A stretch of DNA of 64,000 nt from Moraxellaceae bacterium (GTDB lineage Bacteria > Pseudomonadota > Gammaproteobacteria > Pseudomonadales > Moraxellaceae), in the NCBI GenBank assembly GCA_024234595.1, contig JACKNZ010000019.1, positions 25,562 to 89,561 of the forward strand, read 5' to 3'. Shown here piece by piece: positions 1 to 9,372 of this stretch. Position 1 is the stretch's first letter. Every line of letters begins with the position of its first letter. The notes beneath the pieces were generated by a model. That model did not search any database. It had not been told where the DNA came from and saw nothing but the letters and a program-made list of their open reading frames with translations. The translations under genes and the position numbers were made by a program.

Positions 1-84
1 TTTGATATGAATAAACAAGGGGCGTTATTAAACTTGGTGTTTGGTCATCCCGAAGGTACATTGATTGGCAATAAGCCACGATAA
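1..84 (+). CDS. pyrH: UMP kinase, C-terminal fragment
   Basis: The first 84 bases are an open frame that enters from outside the window and ends in TAA. The 27 residues read FDMNKQGAL..., then VFGHPEGTLI, which fits the C-terminus of bacterial UMP kinase (family pattern FNMNKPGAL...GTLI). UMP kinase phosphorylates UMP to UDP for pyrimidine nucleotide synthesis. It lies 12 bp upstream of frr, the usual pyrH-frr order, which supports the call despite the short fragment. Confidence 0.85.
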   Translation, partial: FDMNKQGALLNLVFGHPEGTLIGNKPR

Positions 85-96
85 GGAACACAGATT

Positions 97-651
97 ATGA
101 TTAACGATTTAAAAAAAGATTGCGAAGTGCGTATGCACAAAAGTGTCGAGTCTTTAGATGTGGCTTTTTCTAAAGTGCGTACAGGTCGCGCCCATCCAGC
201 GATTTTAAAAGATATTATGGTGCCGTATTACGGTGCAGACACTCCACTTAATCAGGTGGCTAATGTTGGGGTAGAAGACGCTCGAACCTTAGTTGTACAG
301 CCTTATGAACGCAGTATGATTGGCGCGATTGATAAAGCCATTCGTAACTCGGACTTAGGTTTAAACCCCTTAACAGGTGATGTGATTCGTATTCCTTTGC
401 CTGCACTCACTGAAGAAACTCGCCGTAATATGCAAAAAATGGCACGCGCCGAAGCTGAAAATGCGCGAGTGGCGGTGCGTAATATTCGTCGTGATGTATT
501 GGCGGATATTAAAGAGCTATTAAAAGAGAAAGAAATCTCGGAAGATGAAGAGCGCAAAGCCAGCGAAGATGTGCAAAAAATTACCGACAAAGCCATTGCC
601 GACATCGAAAAAGCCTTACAAGCTAAAGAAGCTGAGTTAATGCAAGTTTAA
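97..651 (+). CDS. frr: Ribosome recycling factor
   Basis: This 184-residue protein matches ribosome recycling factor (usual length about 185) along its full length. The N-terminus (MINDLKKD...M.KSVESL..AFSKVRTGRAHP) and the conserved stretch IRIPLPALTEETRR are clear. The C-terminal half is charged and helical, as expected for the long three-helix bundle. With EF-G it splits post-termination ribosomes in the cytoplasm. AAGGAAC lies about 8 bp before the ATG. It follows pyrH closely and is followed by an intrinsic terminator, so pyrH-frr probably form the end of one transcription unit. Confidence 0.98.
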   Translation: MINDLKKDCEVRMHKSVESLDVAFSKVRTGRAHPAILKDIMVPYYGADTPLNQVANVGVEDARTLVVQPYERSMIGAIDKAIRNSDLGLNPLTGDVIRIPLPALTEETRRNMQKMARAEAENARVAVRNIRRDVLADIKELLKEKEISEDEERKASEDVQKITDKAIADIEKALQAKEAELMQV

Positions 652-673
652 TACAAGGGTGATGATGAATCAT

Positions 674-698
674 GAGGCGGAGTAATCCGCCTTTTGTT
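674..698 (+). terminator. Intrinsic terminator after frr
   Basis: A 7-bp stem AGGCGGA / TCCGCCT with loop GTAA is followed directly by a T-rich tract (TTTTGTTT). It lies 23 bp after the frr stop codon. Confidence 0.85.
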
Positions 699-735
699 TA
701 GGTTGATAACTGCTTAGAAAAGATGAGAGAAATCT

Positions 736-811
736 CCTCCCCCTAATTTAGGGGGAGGTAGGGAGGGGGTATGTAAACCCCACCCTAGCCCTCCCCTAAA
801 ATAGGGGAGGG
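736..811. repeat. Two-hairpin intergenic repeat (CCCTCC family)
   Basis: There are two strong hairpins, arms CCTCCCCCTA / TAGGGGGAGG (736-758) and CCCTCCCCTA / TAGGGGAGGG (789-811). The linker between them (GGGAGGGGGT...ACCCCACCCTA) can also fold on itself, so alternative nested structures are possible. The same two-hairpin unit occurs in the opposite orientation at 62650-62727. Single-hairpin relatives occur near 10182, 37733, 45067 and 53058. It sits between frr and uppS. Confidence 0.8.
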
Positions 812-846
812 AATATGCTTGTGTTAGTTTTACTAGGAGTTTTTTT

Positions 847-1617
847 GTGAGTTTAGCACCCGATATAAACAGTCATGTTGGCAGTTTGCCAACGCATATT
901 GCCATTATTATGGATGGTAACAACCGTTGGGCAAAAGCCAAGGGCTTAATCGGTGGGGCAGGCCACAAAGCAGGCGAAACGGCATTGCAAAAAATTGTTG
1001 AGCATGCCGCCAAAAGAGGGGTTAAGGTCTTAACCGTATTTGCTTTTTCGAGCGAAAACTGGCGCAGACCCGAGCAAGAAGTCGGATTGTTAATGCGTTT
1101 ATTTGTTCATGCCCTCGATAAGCGCGTCGCCGAACTTCACAAAAACAACTTGCGTGTACGATTTATTGGTGACCGAAGTCGTTTTGCCCCATTATTGCAA
1201 CAAGGTATGCGTGATGCTGAACAAAAAACCGCTAATAATTCAGGCATGACTCTCGTGATTGCCGTCAGTTATGGTGGACAATGGGACATTGCTCATGCAG
1301 CACAACAAATTGCCATACAAGTACAACAAGGCAAGTTAGACCCCACGCAGTTATCAAGTGAAGAGTTTCAGGCACATTATCAGCAGCATATCCAAATGAG
1401 TGATATACCGCCTGTGGATTTAATGATTAGAACAGGTGGTGATTTACGCATCAGTAATTTTTTACTATGGCAAACCGCCTATGCTGAATTTTATTTTAGC
1501 CCATTATTATGGCCAGACTTTGATGAGAGTGCCTTAGATGCCGCACTAGCAGACTATGCGTCTCGTCAACGTCGTTTTGGTCGTACCAGCGCGCAAGTGG
1601 AGTCTCATCATGCTTAA
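847..1617 (+). CDS. uppS: Undecaprenyl diphosphate synthase (isoprenyl transferase)
   Basis: This cis-prenyltransferase makes undecaprenyl diphosphate from FPP and IPP, the lipid carrier for peptidoglycan and O-antigen. The family signature HIAIIMDGNNRWAK lies at residues 17-30, with the catalytic Asp at 23. Further family blocks are FAFSSENWRRP and IRTGGDLRISNFLLWQ...E.YF near the C-terminus. The length of 256 is normal. The start is GTG, chosen because AGGAG lies 7 bp upstream and the signature begins soon after. The 3' end overlaps cdsA by 8 bp, which suggests translational coupling. Confidence 0.98.
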   Translation: MSLAPDINSHVGSLPTHIAIIMDGNNRWAKAKGLIGGAGHKAGETALQKIVEHAAKRGVKVLTVFAFSSENWRRPEQEVGLLMRLFVHALDKRVAELHKNNLRVRFIGDRSRFAPLLQQGMRDAEQKTANNSGMTLVIAVSYGGQWDIAHAAQQIAIQVQQGKLDPTQLSSEEFQAHYQQHIQMSDIPPVDLMIRTGGDLRISNFLLWQTAYAEFYFSPLLWPDFDESALDAALADYASRQRRFGRTSAQVESHHA

Positions 1618-2422
1618 GGAACGGGTATTAACGGCACTGATTTTAGTGCCAATTGTTATTTGGTGTATCTTTTTTGCTCAGCAAAAAACACCTTTTATGG
1701 CCTTTGCAGGGGCGATTGTAGTAGTCGGTGCATGGGAATGGACAGCACTCATGAATTGGACAAATAAGCCAGCTCGTTTAGGCTATGCCTTGTTAGTGGC
1801 ATTGGCGTTAATAGCCATTAACACTCCTCAATTAGCCTTTATTAAACAGCCTTTTTACGCGTTGTCGGTGGGGTTTTGGTTAATTGCTTTACGCGCCGTG
1901 ATGGCTTTTCCTGAGTCTGCAAAGTGGTGGGCGCGGCCTGTATTTTTAGTGCCAACAGGCTTGGTTTTATTGATTCCTGCATGGGCAGGTTTAGTCGATT
2001 TGCATCAAGCCTCGCCGTGGTGGTTGTTATATGTGTTTTGCTTGGTCTGGGGCGCTGATACAGGTGCCTACTTTGCAGGACGTAAATTTGGCAAACATAA
2101 ATTAGCTCCTAGTGTTAGTCCTGCCAAAACCATCGAAGGTTTAGTGGGCGGATTGTGTGTCACAGGCGCATTGATAGTAGGCGTTGCTATTTATTTGCAA
2201 TTACCCGCCTTGCGTTTTGCGGCCTTTGTGGGGTTGTCGTTTTTAACGGTATTAGCGTCTGTACTAGGTGATTTATTGGAATCGATGGTTAAACGTCAAG
2301 CAGGGGTTAAAGACTCAGGAAACATCTTTCCGGGTCACGGTGGCGCGCTAGATAGAATTGATAGTCTGACCGCCGCTGCGCCCTTATTTGCCTTGGGATG
2401 GTGGTTGGCAGGAGGCTTTTAA
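1610..2422 (+). CDS. cdsA: Phosphatidate cytidylyltransferase (CDP-diglyceride synthase)
   Basis: CdsA makes CDP-diacylglycerol from phosphatidate and CTP in the inner membrane, feeding all phospholipid synthesis. The protein is hydrophobic with about eight membrane spans and carries the family signature near the C-terminus (LGDLLESMVKRQ.GVKDSGNIFPGHGG..DRIDS). The ATG at 1610 gives 270 residues and a typical start (MLKERVLTALILVP). An upstream in-frame start at 1556 would add 18 unrelated residues read from inside uppS and is not favoured. It overlaps the uppS stop by 8 bp and lies 3 bp before dxr. Confidence 0.97.
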   Translation: MLKERVLTALILVPIVIWCIFFAQQKTPFMAFAGAIVVVGAWEWTALMNWTNKPARLGYALLVALALIAINTPQLAFIKQPFYALSVGFWLIALRAVMAFPESAKWWARPVFLVPTGLVLLIPAWAGLVDLHQASPWWLLYVFCLVWGADTGAYFAGRKFGKHKLAPSVSPAKTIEGLVGGLCVTGALIVGVAIYLQLPALRFAAFVGLSFLTVLASVLGDLLESMVKRQAGVKDSGNIFPGHGGALDRIDSLTAAAPLFALGWWLAGGF

Positions 2423-2425
2423 GTC

Positions 2426-3598
2426 ATGCAAAGCATCACCATTTTGGGGGCAACAGGCTCGATTGGCAAAAGCACCTTAGCGGTGATTGATTTGCATCCT
2501 GAACGTTATCAAGTATTTGCCTTAACGGCACATAGCCGTTTGGGAGAGTTGGCGGTATTGTGCAATCAATATCAACCAAGATATGCGGTGATTGCTCAAG
2601 AAACTGATATTCCTACCTTAAAAGCCTTATTAGCCGCTCAGTGTCGTACCGAGGTGTTGGCAGGGGAGTCAGCTTTGGCGTGGGTAGCGGCGCATAGCGA
2701 GTGTGATACCGTTATGGCGGCCATTGTAGGAGCAGCAGGTTTATTGCCTACCTTGGCAGCGGTTAAAGCAAGCAAGCGCGTGTTATTAGCCAACAAAGAA
2801 TCCTTGGTGATGGCAGGGCAGTTGTTTATGGAAGCGGTGGCTCAGCACAAGGCCACTTTATTGCCTATTGACTCAGAGCATAATGCTATTTTTCAATGTT
2901 TACCCCGTGATTATGCCCAAGGCTTGGTCAATGTTGGGGTAGAGCGTATTTTATTAACGGCATCGGGCGGGCCTTTTAGAGAGTTTAGACCTGAACAATT
3001 AGCACAAGTCACACCCGAGCAAGCTTGCAAACATCCTAATTGGGTGATGGGGCGCAAAATTTCGGTGGACTCTGCGACTTTAATGAACAAAGGTTTAGAA
3101 TTTATTGAAGCCTGTTGGTTGTTTGATGCTCAGCCTAAGCAAGTGCAAATAGTCATTCATCCCCAAAGTATTATTCATTCGATGGTGCAATACACCGATG
3201 GTTCAACCTTAGCGCAATTAGGCAATCCCGATATGCGTACGCCAATCGCCCATGCCTTGGCTTTTCCTGAACGTATTAGCGCAGGGGTATCGCCTTTGGA
3301 TTTGTGTCAATATCAGCTTAATTTTTATCCACCCGATGAGTCCCGTTTTGCTTGTTTGCGTTTAGCCCGAGAAGCGATGCAGGCAGGAGGTAGTGCCCCT
3401 GCCATTTTAAATGCCGCTAATGAAGTGGCAGTCGATGCTTTTTTACACAAAAAATTACCTTTTATTGCAATTCCGCAGCTAATTGAGGCCGTGCTTACAC
3501 AATTGCCAATGAGTGTTGTTGATAATCTCGACACAATAATAGCCATCGACCAACAAGCGCGTCGTTACGCTCTGCAATGGTTATCTACTTATCATTAG
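2426..3598 (+). CDS. dxr: 1-deoxy-D-xylulose 5-phosphate reductoisomerase
   Basis: Dxr (IspC) catalyses the NADPH-dependent conversion of DXP to MEP, the committed step of the non-mevalonate isoprenoid pathway, which feeds UppS. The N-terminal NADPH-binding motif GATGSIGKST is at residues 8-17. The central blocks LLANKESLV and PIDSEHNAIFQ and the flexible-loop region with VDSATLMNKGLE are all present. The length of 390 is close to the E. coli enzyme (398). AGGAGG lies upstream within the end of cdsA, only 3 bp separating the genes. Confidence 0.98.
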   Translation: MQSITILGATGSIGKSTLAVIDLHPERYQVFALTAHSRLGELAVLCNQYQPRYAVIAQETDIPTLKALLAAQCRTEVLAGESALAWVAAHSECDTVMAAIVGAAGLLPTLAAVKASKRVLLANKESLVMAGQLFMEAVAQHKATLLPIDSEHNAIFQCLPRDYAQGLVNVGVERILLTASGGPFREFRPEQLAQVTPEQACKHPNWVMGRKISVDSATLMNKGLEFIEACWLFDAQPKQVQIVIHPQSIIHSMVQYTDGSTLAQLGNPDMRTPIAHALAFPERISAGVSPLDLCQYQLNFYPPDESRFACLRLAREAMQAGGSAPAILNAANEVAVDAFLHKKLPFIAIPQLIEAVLTQLPMSVVDNLDTIIAIDQQARRYALQWLSTYH

Positions 3599-3608
3599 TG
3601 TTTTATTT

Positions 3609-4970
3609 ATGAGTATTTTGCAGATTATTCTTGCCGCTATAATTGTGCTTGGCCCTTTGATTGCAATACACGAGTTTGGACACTTTTGGGTGGCACGTCG
3701 TTTAGGCGTTAAAGTATTAACCTTTTCGATAGGTTTTGGCCCAGCACTCGCCAAATGGCGTGGCAAAGACGGTGTCGATTATCAAATTGCTGCCATCCCT
3801 TTAGGCGGTTATGTGCGCATGGCCGATGAGCGTGAAGGTGAAGTCCCTCCCCAAGATATCCCCAAAGCCTTTAACCGTCAGCCTGTATGGGCGCGTATGG
3901 CGATTGTTGCTGCAGGCCCTTTGATTAACCTTGCCTTTGCGGTGTTGCTATTTTGGGTATTGTTTTTACAAAGTGCCGAAACCCTCAAAACCGTGGTCGG
4001 GAGTGTTAAAGCTAATACCCCTGCCATGGCGGCTGGTTTACAAGTGGGTGACGAAATTGTCGCCGTAGATGGTAAAGCGGTCTCGGATTGGGAAGGATTA
4101 AGTTACGCCCTTGTTGACCGTGCAGGAGAAACGGGAACCGTGCTGTTATCGGTCAAATCAGCCAATTCGACACTTGAAAAGCCGATTAGACTTGAAATAA
4201 AGAATTATCTTAAAGGTAGCCAAGACCCTTTGTCCTCACTAGGATTTATGCCCTATCAGCCTTTATTAAAACCCATTATTGGTGAGATTGTTGCTAATGG
4301 TGCAGCCGCGACACAAGGGCTAAAATCAGGCGATAAAATTATTACCGCTAATGGAATAACCATTAACACATGGCAAGATTTTGTCGAAGTGGTACGTACC
4401 CACCCCGAAAAAACCTTTAAGGCACAGGTAGAACGCCAGCAACAACTCATTGAATTGACCTTAACCCCTCGCTTAGAGCGTGACCAATTTGGTAACAAAG
4501 AGGGCAAGTTAGGCATAGGTTTGCAACAGCAAGAAATTAACATTCCAGCGCAATATGTTCAGCAGCGTCAATACAATGTTTTTACTGCTTTAGTCAAAGC
4601 CTGCCAAAAAACCTATAGCCTGATTGAAATGACTTTAAGTTCTTTAGGAAAAATGCTCATGGGTTTAATTGGCTTAGATAATTTAAGTGGGCCAATTACC
4701 ATTGCCAAAGTGGCGGGGCATAGTGCCGAAATGGGTTGGCAGCCGATGTTAGGCTTTATGGCCTTACTCAGTGTCAGTTTAGGCGTGCTCAATCTATTGC
4801 CAATTCCAGTACTTGATGGCGGGCATTTAGTGTATTACGCCATCGAAGCAGCGACAGGAAAACCTTTATCCGAGCAAGTGCAACAAATGGGCTTAAAAAT
4901 AGGAATAGCCATGATGGGAAGTTTAATGTTGTTAGCGATTTTTAATGATTTGAGCCGTTTGTTTGGCTAG
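3609..4970 (+). CDS. rseP: Site-2 zinc metalloprotease RseP
   Basis: RseP is an inner-membrane intramembrane protease that cleaves anti-sigma factors and remnant signal peptides. The zinc-binding HEFGH motif is at residues 21-25 in the first membrane span, and the third ligand motif (PVLDGGH) is near the C-terminus. Two PDZ domains lie between (roughly residues 115-200 and 215-300). The length of 453 is typical. It sits in the usual place between dxr and bamA. No rpoE/rseA (algU/mucA) genes are seen anywhere in this window, although mucC and mucD remain at 43083-45051. Confidence 0.97.
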   Translation: MSILQIILAAIIVLGPLIAIHEFGHFWVARRLGVKVLTFSIGFGPALAKWRGKDGVDYQIAAIPLGGYVRMADEREGEVPPQDIPKAFNRQPVWARMAIVAAGPLINLAFAVLLFWVLFLQSAETLKTVVGSVKANTPAMAAGLQVGDEIVAVDGKAVSDWEGLSYALVDRAGETGTVLLSVKSANSTLEKPIRLEIKNYLKGSQDPLSSLGFMPYQPLLKPIIGEIVANGAAATQGLKSGDKIITANGITINTWQDFVEVVRTHPEKTFKAQVERQQQLIELTLTPRLERDQFGNKEGKLGIGLQQQEINIPAQYVQQRQYNVFTALVKACQKTYSLIEMTLSSLGKMLMGLIGLDNLSGPITIAKVAGHSAEMGWQPMLGFMALLSVSLGVLNLLPIPVLDGGHLVYYAIEAATGKPLSEQVQQMGLKIGIAMMGSLMLLAIFNDLSRLFG

Positions 4971-4984
4971 TGGATTTTTTTTGT

Positions 4985-7288
4985 ATGTACAATTATCGTC
5001 AATTCGTAAAATCTGTTCTTTGTGTTAGCAGCACTTGTTTAGCCACAGCCAGCTTTGCAGATAATGAATTTACCGCTAAAGATGTCCGTTTTGAGGGCTT
5101 AATGCGTGTGTCGCCTGCCAGTTTATATGCACAATTACCTATTAGTAATGGCGATAAAGTCGATGACGCTAAGGTTGCCGAATTAGTGAGAGTATTATTC
5201 AAAACAGGCAGTTTTGAGGATGTCATCGCTCAACGTGATGAAGATGATTTGATTTTTCGGGTCACAGAGCGACCAGCCATTGCATCTATCAAGTTATCAG
5301 GTAACAAAGCGATTGATAGCGATACCTTAATGAAGGCTCTTAAAGATGCAGGTTTAACCGAGGGAGAGGTCTTAAAGCGAGCCACACTCGACCATATTCG
5401 CGGTGAATTACAGCGTCAATATTTGGCGCAAGGCCGTTATGATGCCACCATTGATGTACAACAAATTGCTAAACCACGCAATCGAGTAGCGATTGAAATT
5501 AATGTTAATGAGGGTGAGTCAGCGCGTATAACCGCCATCAATATTATTGGTGCTAAGGCGTTTAGCGAAAAAGAATTACTCAAACGTTTTCAGCTCAAAA
5601 AGAGTCATTTAACCTCGTTTTTTAAAGGGGATGATAAATATGCGCGTGAGCGTTTAATGGGAGATTTAGAGAGTTTGCGCTCTTATTATTTAGATAGAGG
5701 CTATATCAATTTTGCCATTAACTCCCATCAAGTGAGTCTTAGCCAAGATAAACAACACGTGTTTATTGATATTAGTATTAACGAAGGCGATAAATATCAG
5801 TTTGGTGACACTAAAATATTGGGTGAGTTACCCGTGAGTGAGCAAGAGTTACAAAAATTTATTTTATTTAAAAATGGCCTAACTTACTCTCAGCAATTAG
5901 TGACGGCTAGTAGTAAATTGATGAAACAACGCTTAGGAACAGAAGGTTATTTGTTTAGCGAAGTCAATGCGATTCCCGATATAGATGAGCAAAATAAAAA
6001 AGTTAATTTAAGTTTGTTTGTTAATCCAGCCAAGCAAAACTATGTACGACGCATCAACTTTATTGGCAATAACAAAACTGATGACCATGTATTGCGGCGC
6101 GAGATGCGTCAGTTTGAAGGCACGCTTGCTTCAACCGACAAAATAGATTTGTCTAAACTCCGTTTACAGCGTTTAGGCTTTTTTAAAGAGGTATCCATAG
6201 AAACGCCTAAAGTTCCAAACACCACTGACCAAGTTGACTTGAATGTTAAAGTTGAAGAACAGCCCTCAGGGACATTAACCGCGAGTATTGGCTATTCGGG
6301 TGGCTCAGGCGCAATTTTTAGTTTAGGCGTTAGTCAAAATAACTTTTTGGGTACGGGTAACAAAGTCGGTATTAACCTTAACCGCTCCGAAACCAGTGAT
6401 AATTATAACATCTCGTTTTTAGACCCTTATTTTACGATGGATGGTGTCAGCCGCGGTTATAATTTGTATTATCGCAATACTAAATTAGACTCTTTAAATG
6501 TGAGTCGTTATGCCACTGACTCCCAAGGGGCGAGTTTAAGTTTTGGATATCCCATCGACGAAACCAAAAGTATTAGTTTTTCCTTGGGTGTTGACCAGAC
6601 AGACCTGACTTTAGGCACACTCGCTTCTCAATTAGTCAAAAACTTTGTCGCTGAACATGGTAATAGTATTACCACTTATACAGGTACAGCCTCTTGGAGC
6701 TATAGCACCCTGAATCGTGGCGTGTTTGCCACCAGTGGTGCCTCACAACGCCTGTTATTAGAATTTGCAGTGCCACCGAGTGATGTCAATTATTTAAAAG
6801 TTTCTTACAATGGCCAATTATATGTGCCGTTAAACGATGACTTTGTGGTCAGATTACGCACTGATTTAGGCTATGGCGACAGTTTGCCTTTTTATAAAAA
6901 CTATTTTGCAGGCGGTTATGGCTCAGTGCGTGGTTATCGTGATAATACCTTGGGGCCACGCAGTCCGTCTTTTGTCGGTGATCCAGACCCCGAAGTGGTT
7001 GGTGGTAATGTCTTAGTCGAAAATTCGGTTGAGTTAATTGTGCCTACGCCATTTGCTAAAGATTATCGACAATTGCGTACGGTGTTTTTTGTCGATTCGG
7101 GGATGGTGTATTATCGTAATAATCCACCGTATAATTTTGATTTATCTAACTTGCGTTACAGTGCGGGGGTATCAATTGCATGGCTAACCGCCATCGGCCC
7201 CTTGTCATTTAGCTTGTCACGACCATTTAATGACCAAGCGACAGACGAAAAACAAAGTTTTCAATTTACCATTGGTCAACCATTCTAA
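4985..7288 (+). CDS. bamA: Outer-membrane protein assembly factor BamA
   Basis: BamA is the essential core of the beta-barrel assembly machine. A signal peptide (ending ATASFA) is followed by five POTRA repeats (about residues 20-420) and a C-terminal 16-strand barrel. The barrel contains the conserved loop-6 motif VRGY (in GGYGSVRGYRDNTLGPRS) and ends in an aromatic residue (QPF). The ATG at 4985 is preferred because it gives a compact signal peptide. The in-frame GTG at 4970 overlaps the rseP stop and would add five residues. It lies between rseP and skp, as in most gammaproteobacteria. Confidence 0.97.
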   Translation: MYNYRQFVKSVLCVSSTCLATASFADNEFTAKDVRFEGLMRVSPASLYAQLPISNGDKVDDAKVAELVRVLFKTGSFEDVIAQRDEDDLIFRVTERPAIASIKLSGNKAIDSDTLMKALKDAGLTEGEVLKRATLDHIRGELQRQYLAQGRYDATIDVQQIAKPRNRVAIEINVNEGESARITAINIIGAKAFSEKELLKRFQLKKSHLTSFFKGDDKYARERLMGDLESLRSYYLDRGYINFAINSHQVSLSQDKQHVFIDISINEGDKYQFGDTKILGELPVSEQELQKFILFKNGLTYSQQLVTASSKLMKQRLGTEGYLFSEVNAIPDIDEQNKKVNLSLFVNPAKQNYVRRINFIGNNKTDDHVLRREMRQFEGTLASTDKIDLSKLRLQRLGFFKEVSIETPKVPNTTDQVDLNVKVEEQPSGTLTASIGYSGGSGAIFSLGVSQNNFLGTGNKVGINLNRSETSDNYNISFLDPYFTMDGVSRGYNLYYRNTKLDSLNVSRYATDSQGASLSFGYPIDETKSISFSLGVDQTDLTLGTLASQLVKNFVAEHGNSITTYTGTASWSYSTLNRGVFATSGASQRLLLEFAVPPSDVNYLKVSYNGQLYVPLNDDFVVRLRTDLGYGDSLPFYKNYFAGGYGSVRGYRDNTLGPRSPSFVGDPDPEVVGGNVLVENSVELIVPTPFAKDYRQLRTVFFVDSGMVYYRNNPPYNFDLSNLRYSAGVSIAWLTAIGPLSFSLSRPFNDQATDEKQSFQFTIGQPF

Positions 7289-7320
7289 GGTGACTATTTA
7301 AACAACGAGGAGTAGAGGGT

Positions 7321-7824
7321 ATGCGTTTTACATTATCTTTGGTTGCGGCCAGCGTTTGTGCCATATTAGCAACCCCTGTTTTGGCAGGCAATGTGGCGGT
7401 GGCTGATAGTCAAGCAGCGATTTTGGCAACCGATATGGCCAAAAAGACCTTTGATAAAATCAATGCCGATATGAAACCACAACGTGATCGTTTAGATCAG
7501 CTACGTAAAGATATTGCGGGTATTGAAGAAAAATTTCAAAAAAATGCCTCGGTAATGAGTGATAAAGATAAACGTGATTTGCAAAAACAAGCAGAAGCTA
7601 AACTTAATGAGTTTAAGAGCTTAGCTGACGTGGTGCAAAAGCGAGCCAATGATGCTCAACAAGAGATGTTAAAAGTGTTGATTCCCAAAACTGAAACTGT
7701 GGTTGAAGAATTACGCAAAGCAGGGAATTACGATATTATCATCGAAAAGAAAAATGTTATTTTTGCTGCGCCAGAAGCTGATTTAACCAAAAAGATTACC
7801 GATAAACTTAATGCGATGAAGTAA
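7321..7824 (+). CDS. skp: Periplasmic chaperone Skp/OmpH
   Basis: Skp is a trimeric periplasmic holdase that delivers unfolded outer-membrane proteins to BamA. The 167-residue protein has an N-terminal signal peptide (cleavage after PVLA, about residue 22). A highly charged helical middle (about residues 45-130) fits the coiled-coil tentacles, with short beta segments on either side. The upstream region has GAGGAG about 8 bp before the ATG. It lies 32 bp downstream of bamA, its functional partner. Confidence 0.95.
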   Translation: MRFTLSLVAASVCAILATPVLAGNVAVADSQAAILATDMAKKTFDKINADMKPQRDRLDQLRKDIAGIEEKFQKNASVMSDKDKRDLQKQAEAKLNEFKSLADVVQKRANDAQQEMLKVLIPKTETVVEELRKAGNYDIIIEKKNVIFAAPEADLTKKITDKLNAMK

Positions 7825-7862
7825 TTCAACGCTCCACAGCCCCTATTAACGAGTAAAAGCTA

Positions 7863-8897
7863 ATGAAAACATGGACTTTACAAGAGATTGCTCAGTTAGT
7901 AGGGGCAAGCATTCAAGGTCAGGCAGACTACCTCATCACAGGGTTAGCGACGCTAAAAAGCGCGCAAGCTAATCAATTAAGCTTTTTAGCCAATGCCTTA
8001 TATCGTTCAGCTTTAGTCACTACTCAGGCAGGGGCGGTATTATTACGCCCCGAAGATGCACAGGGCTATCAAGGTCAGGCGTTGATAGTGGCTAACCCTT
8101 ATGCGGCTTATGCTCAATTAACCCATTATTTTGACCGTACCCCCAAAGGTGTGGCGGGTATTCATCCACAAGCCTCAGTCAGTGCCTTAGCGCAAATTGA
8201 CTCAACAGCCAGTATTGGTGCTTGTGCGGTCGTTAGTGCCGAAGCAGTGATTGGTGCAGGCACCATCATAGAGGCGGGTGCTTTTGTTGGTGAGAGGGTG
8301 ACGATTGGCAAAAACTGCCGTATTCGTGCTAATGCCGTTATTCACCATGATTGTGTGATTGGCAATCGAGTCACGGTACATTCGGGGGCAGTGATTGGTG
8401 ATGATGGTTTTGGCTTTGCACCGTATCAAGGACGGTGGCACAAAATTGCTCAAATTGGGCGAGTGGTATTGCATGATGATTGTGATATTGGCGCAAATAC
8501 CACCATTGATAGAGGCGCATTAGACGATACGATTATTGGCGTTGGCGCAATTATTGATAATCAAGTGCAAATTGCCCATAACGTACAAATAGGCGAGCAT
8601 ACCGCGATTGCCGCTTGTTGTGGCATTTCGGGCAGTAGCAAAATTGGCGCACATTGTGTGTTAGCAGGGGGGGTAGGTTTGGTTGGTCATATTGAAATTT
8701 GCGATAAGGTGCATATTACAGGCATGACCATGATTACTAAATCCATCACTAAAGCAGGGAGCTACTCTTCAGGTACTGCCTTTGATAGTACCGAAAACTG
8801 GAAAAAAATGGCCGTTAGATTAAAAAAACTCGATGAAATGGCAAAACGGCTGCGCGAACTCGAAGGAATTGTGCAACAATTAGCACCGAGTAAATAA
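7863..8897 (+). CDS. lpxD: UDP-3-O-(3-hydroxyacyl)glucosamine N-acyltransferase
   Basis: LpxD adds the second acyl chain to UDP-GlcN in lipid A synthesis. The N-terminal uridine-binding domain (about residues 1-100) is followed by a long left-handed beta-helix of hexapeptide repeats (about residues 105-300) with the family block GDDGFGFAP...W.KI and the catalytic-loop sequence QIAHNVQIG. A short C-terminal helix (KKLDEMAKRLRELE) matches the ACP-binding end. The length of 344 is normal. It lies 38 bp after skp and 13 bp before fabZ. Confidence 0.98.
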   Translation: MKTWTLQEIAQLVGASIQGQADYLITGLATLKSAQANQLSFLANALYRSALVTTQAGAVLLRPEDAQGYQGQALIVANPYAAYAQLTHYFDRTPKGVAGIHPQASVSALAQIDSTASIGACAVVSAEAVIGAGTIIEAGAFVGERVTIGKNCRIRANAVIHHDCVIGNRVTVHSGAVIGDDGFGFAPYQGRWHKIAQIGRVVLHDDCDIGANTTIDRGALDDTIIGVGAIIDNQVQIAHNVQIGEHTAIAACCGISGSSKIGAHCVLAGGVGLVGHIEICDKVHITGMTMITKSITKAGSYSSGTAFDSTENWKKMAVRLKKLDEMAKRLRELEGIVQQLAPSK

Positions 8898-8910
8898 GCC
8901 GAGATTGGTT

Positions 8911-9372
8911 ATGACCACTGATAGTATTTCTTTGCCCCTGTTTATTGATGATATTAAGACTTTATTGCCGCATCGTTATCCTTTTTTGTTGGTTGACAGG
9001 GTAACAGATATACAGCTAGGACGTTCTGTTAAGGGCTATAAAAATGTCACTATAAACGAAGAGTTTTTTGGCGGTCATTTTCCTGATCACCCTGTGATGC
9101 CGGGTATGCTAGTCTTAGAGGCAATGGCGCAGTTATCGGGAGTGTTGGGATTTTTAACCAGTGGTAAACGGCCAGCCGATGGTCATATTTATTTGTTTGT
9201 GGGTGCTGATAACACCCGTTTTAAACGTCAAATTGTACCAGGTGATTGTTTGACCTTGTATTCTGAGTTTGTGACTAGCAAACGTCATATTCATAAATTT
9301 TCATGCCGAGCAATGGTCGGAGACGAGTTAGCAGCCACCGCCGATATTTTGGTAGCTGAGCAGGTAATATAA
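8911..9372 (+). CDS. fabZ: 3-hydroxyacyl-ACP dehydratase FabZ
   Basis: FabZ dehydrates beta-hydroxyacyl-ACPs in fatty-acid elongation and competes with LpxA for the hydroxyacyl-ACP pool. The hot-dog fold motifs are clear: LLPHRYPFLLVDRV near the N-terminus and the active-site block GHFPDHPVMPGML..E.MAQ. The ATG at 8911 gives 153 residues. A TTG two codons earlier is possible but adds nothing, and GAG lies 7 bp before the ATG. The stop codon abuts the lpxA start. Confidence 0.97.
   Translation: MTTDSISLPLFIDDIKTLLPHRYPFLLVDRVTDIQLGRSVKGYKNVTINEEFFGGHFPDHPVMPGMLVLEAMAQLSGVLGFLTSGKRPADGHIYLFVGADNTRFKRQIVPGDCLTLYSEFVTSKRHIHKFSCRAMVGDELAATADILVAEQVI

Noticed and set aside
1556..1609. Upstream start for cdsA
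   Set aside because: It would add 18 residues encoded within uppS that do not resemble a CdsA N-terminus; the ATG at 1610 fits the family.
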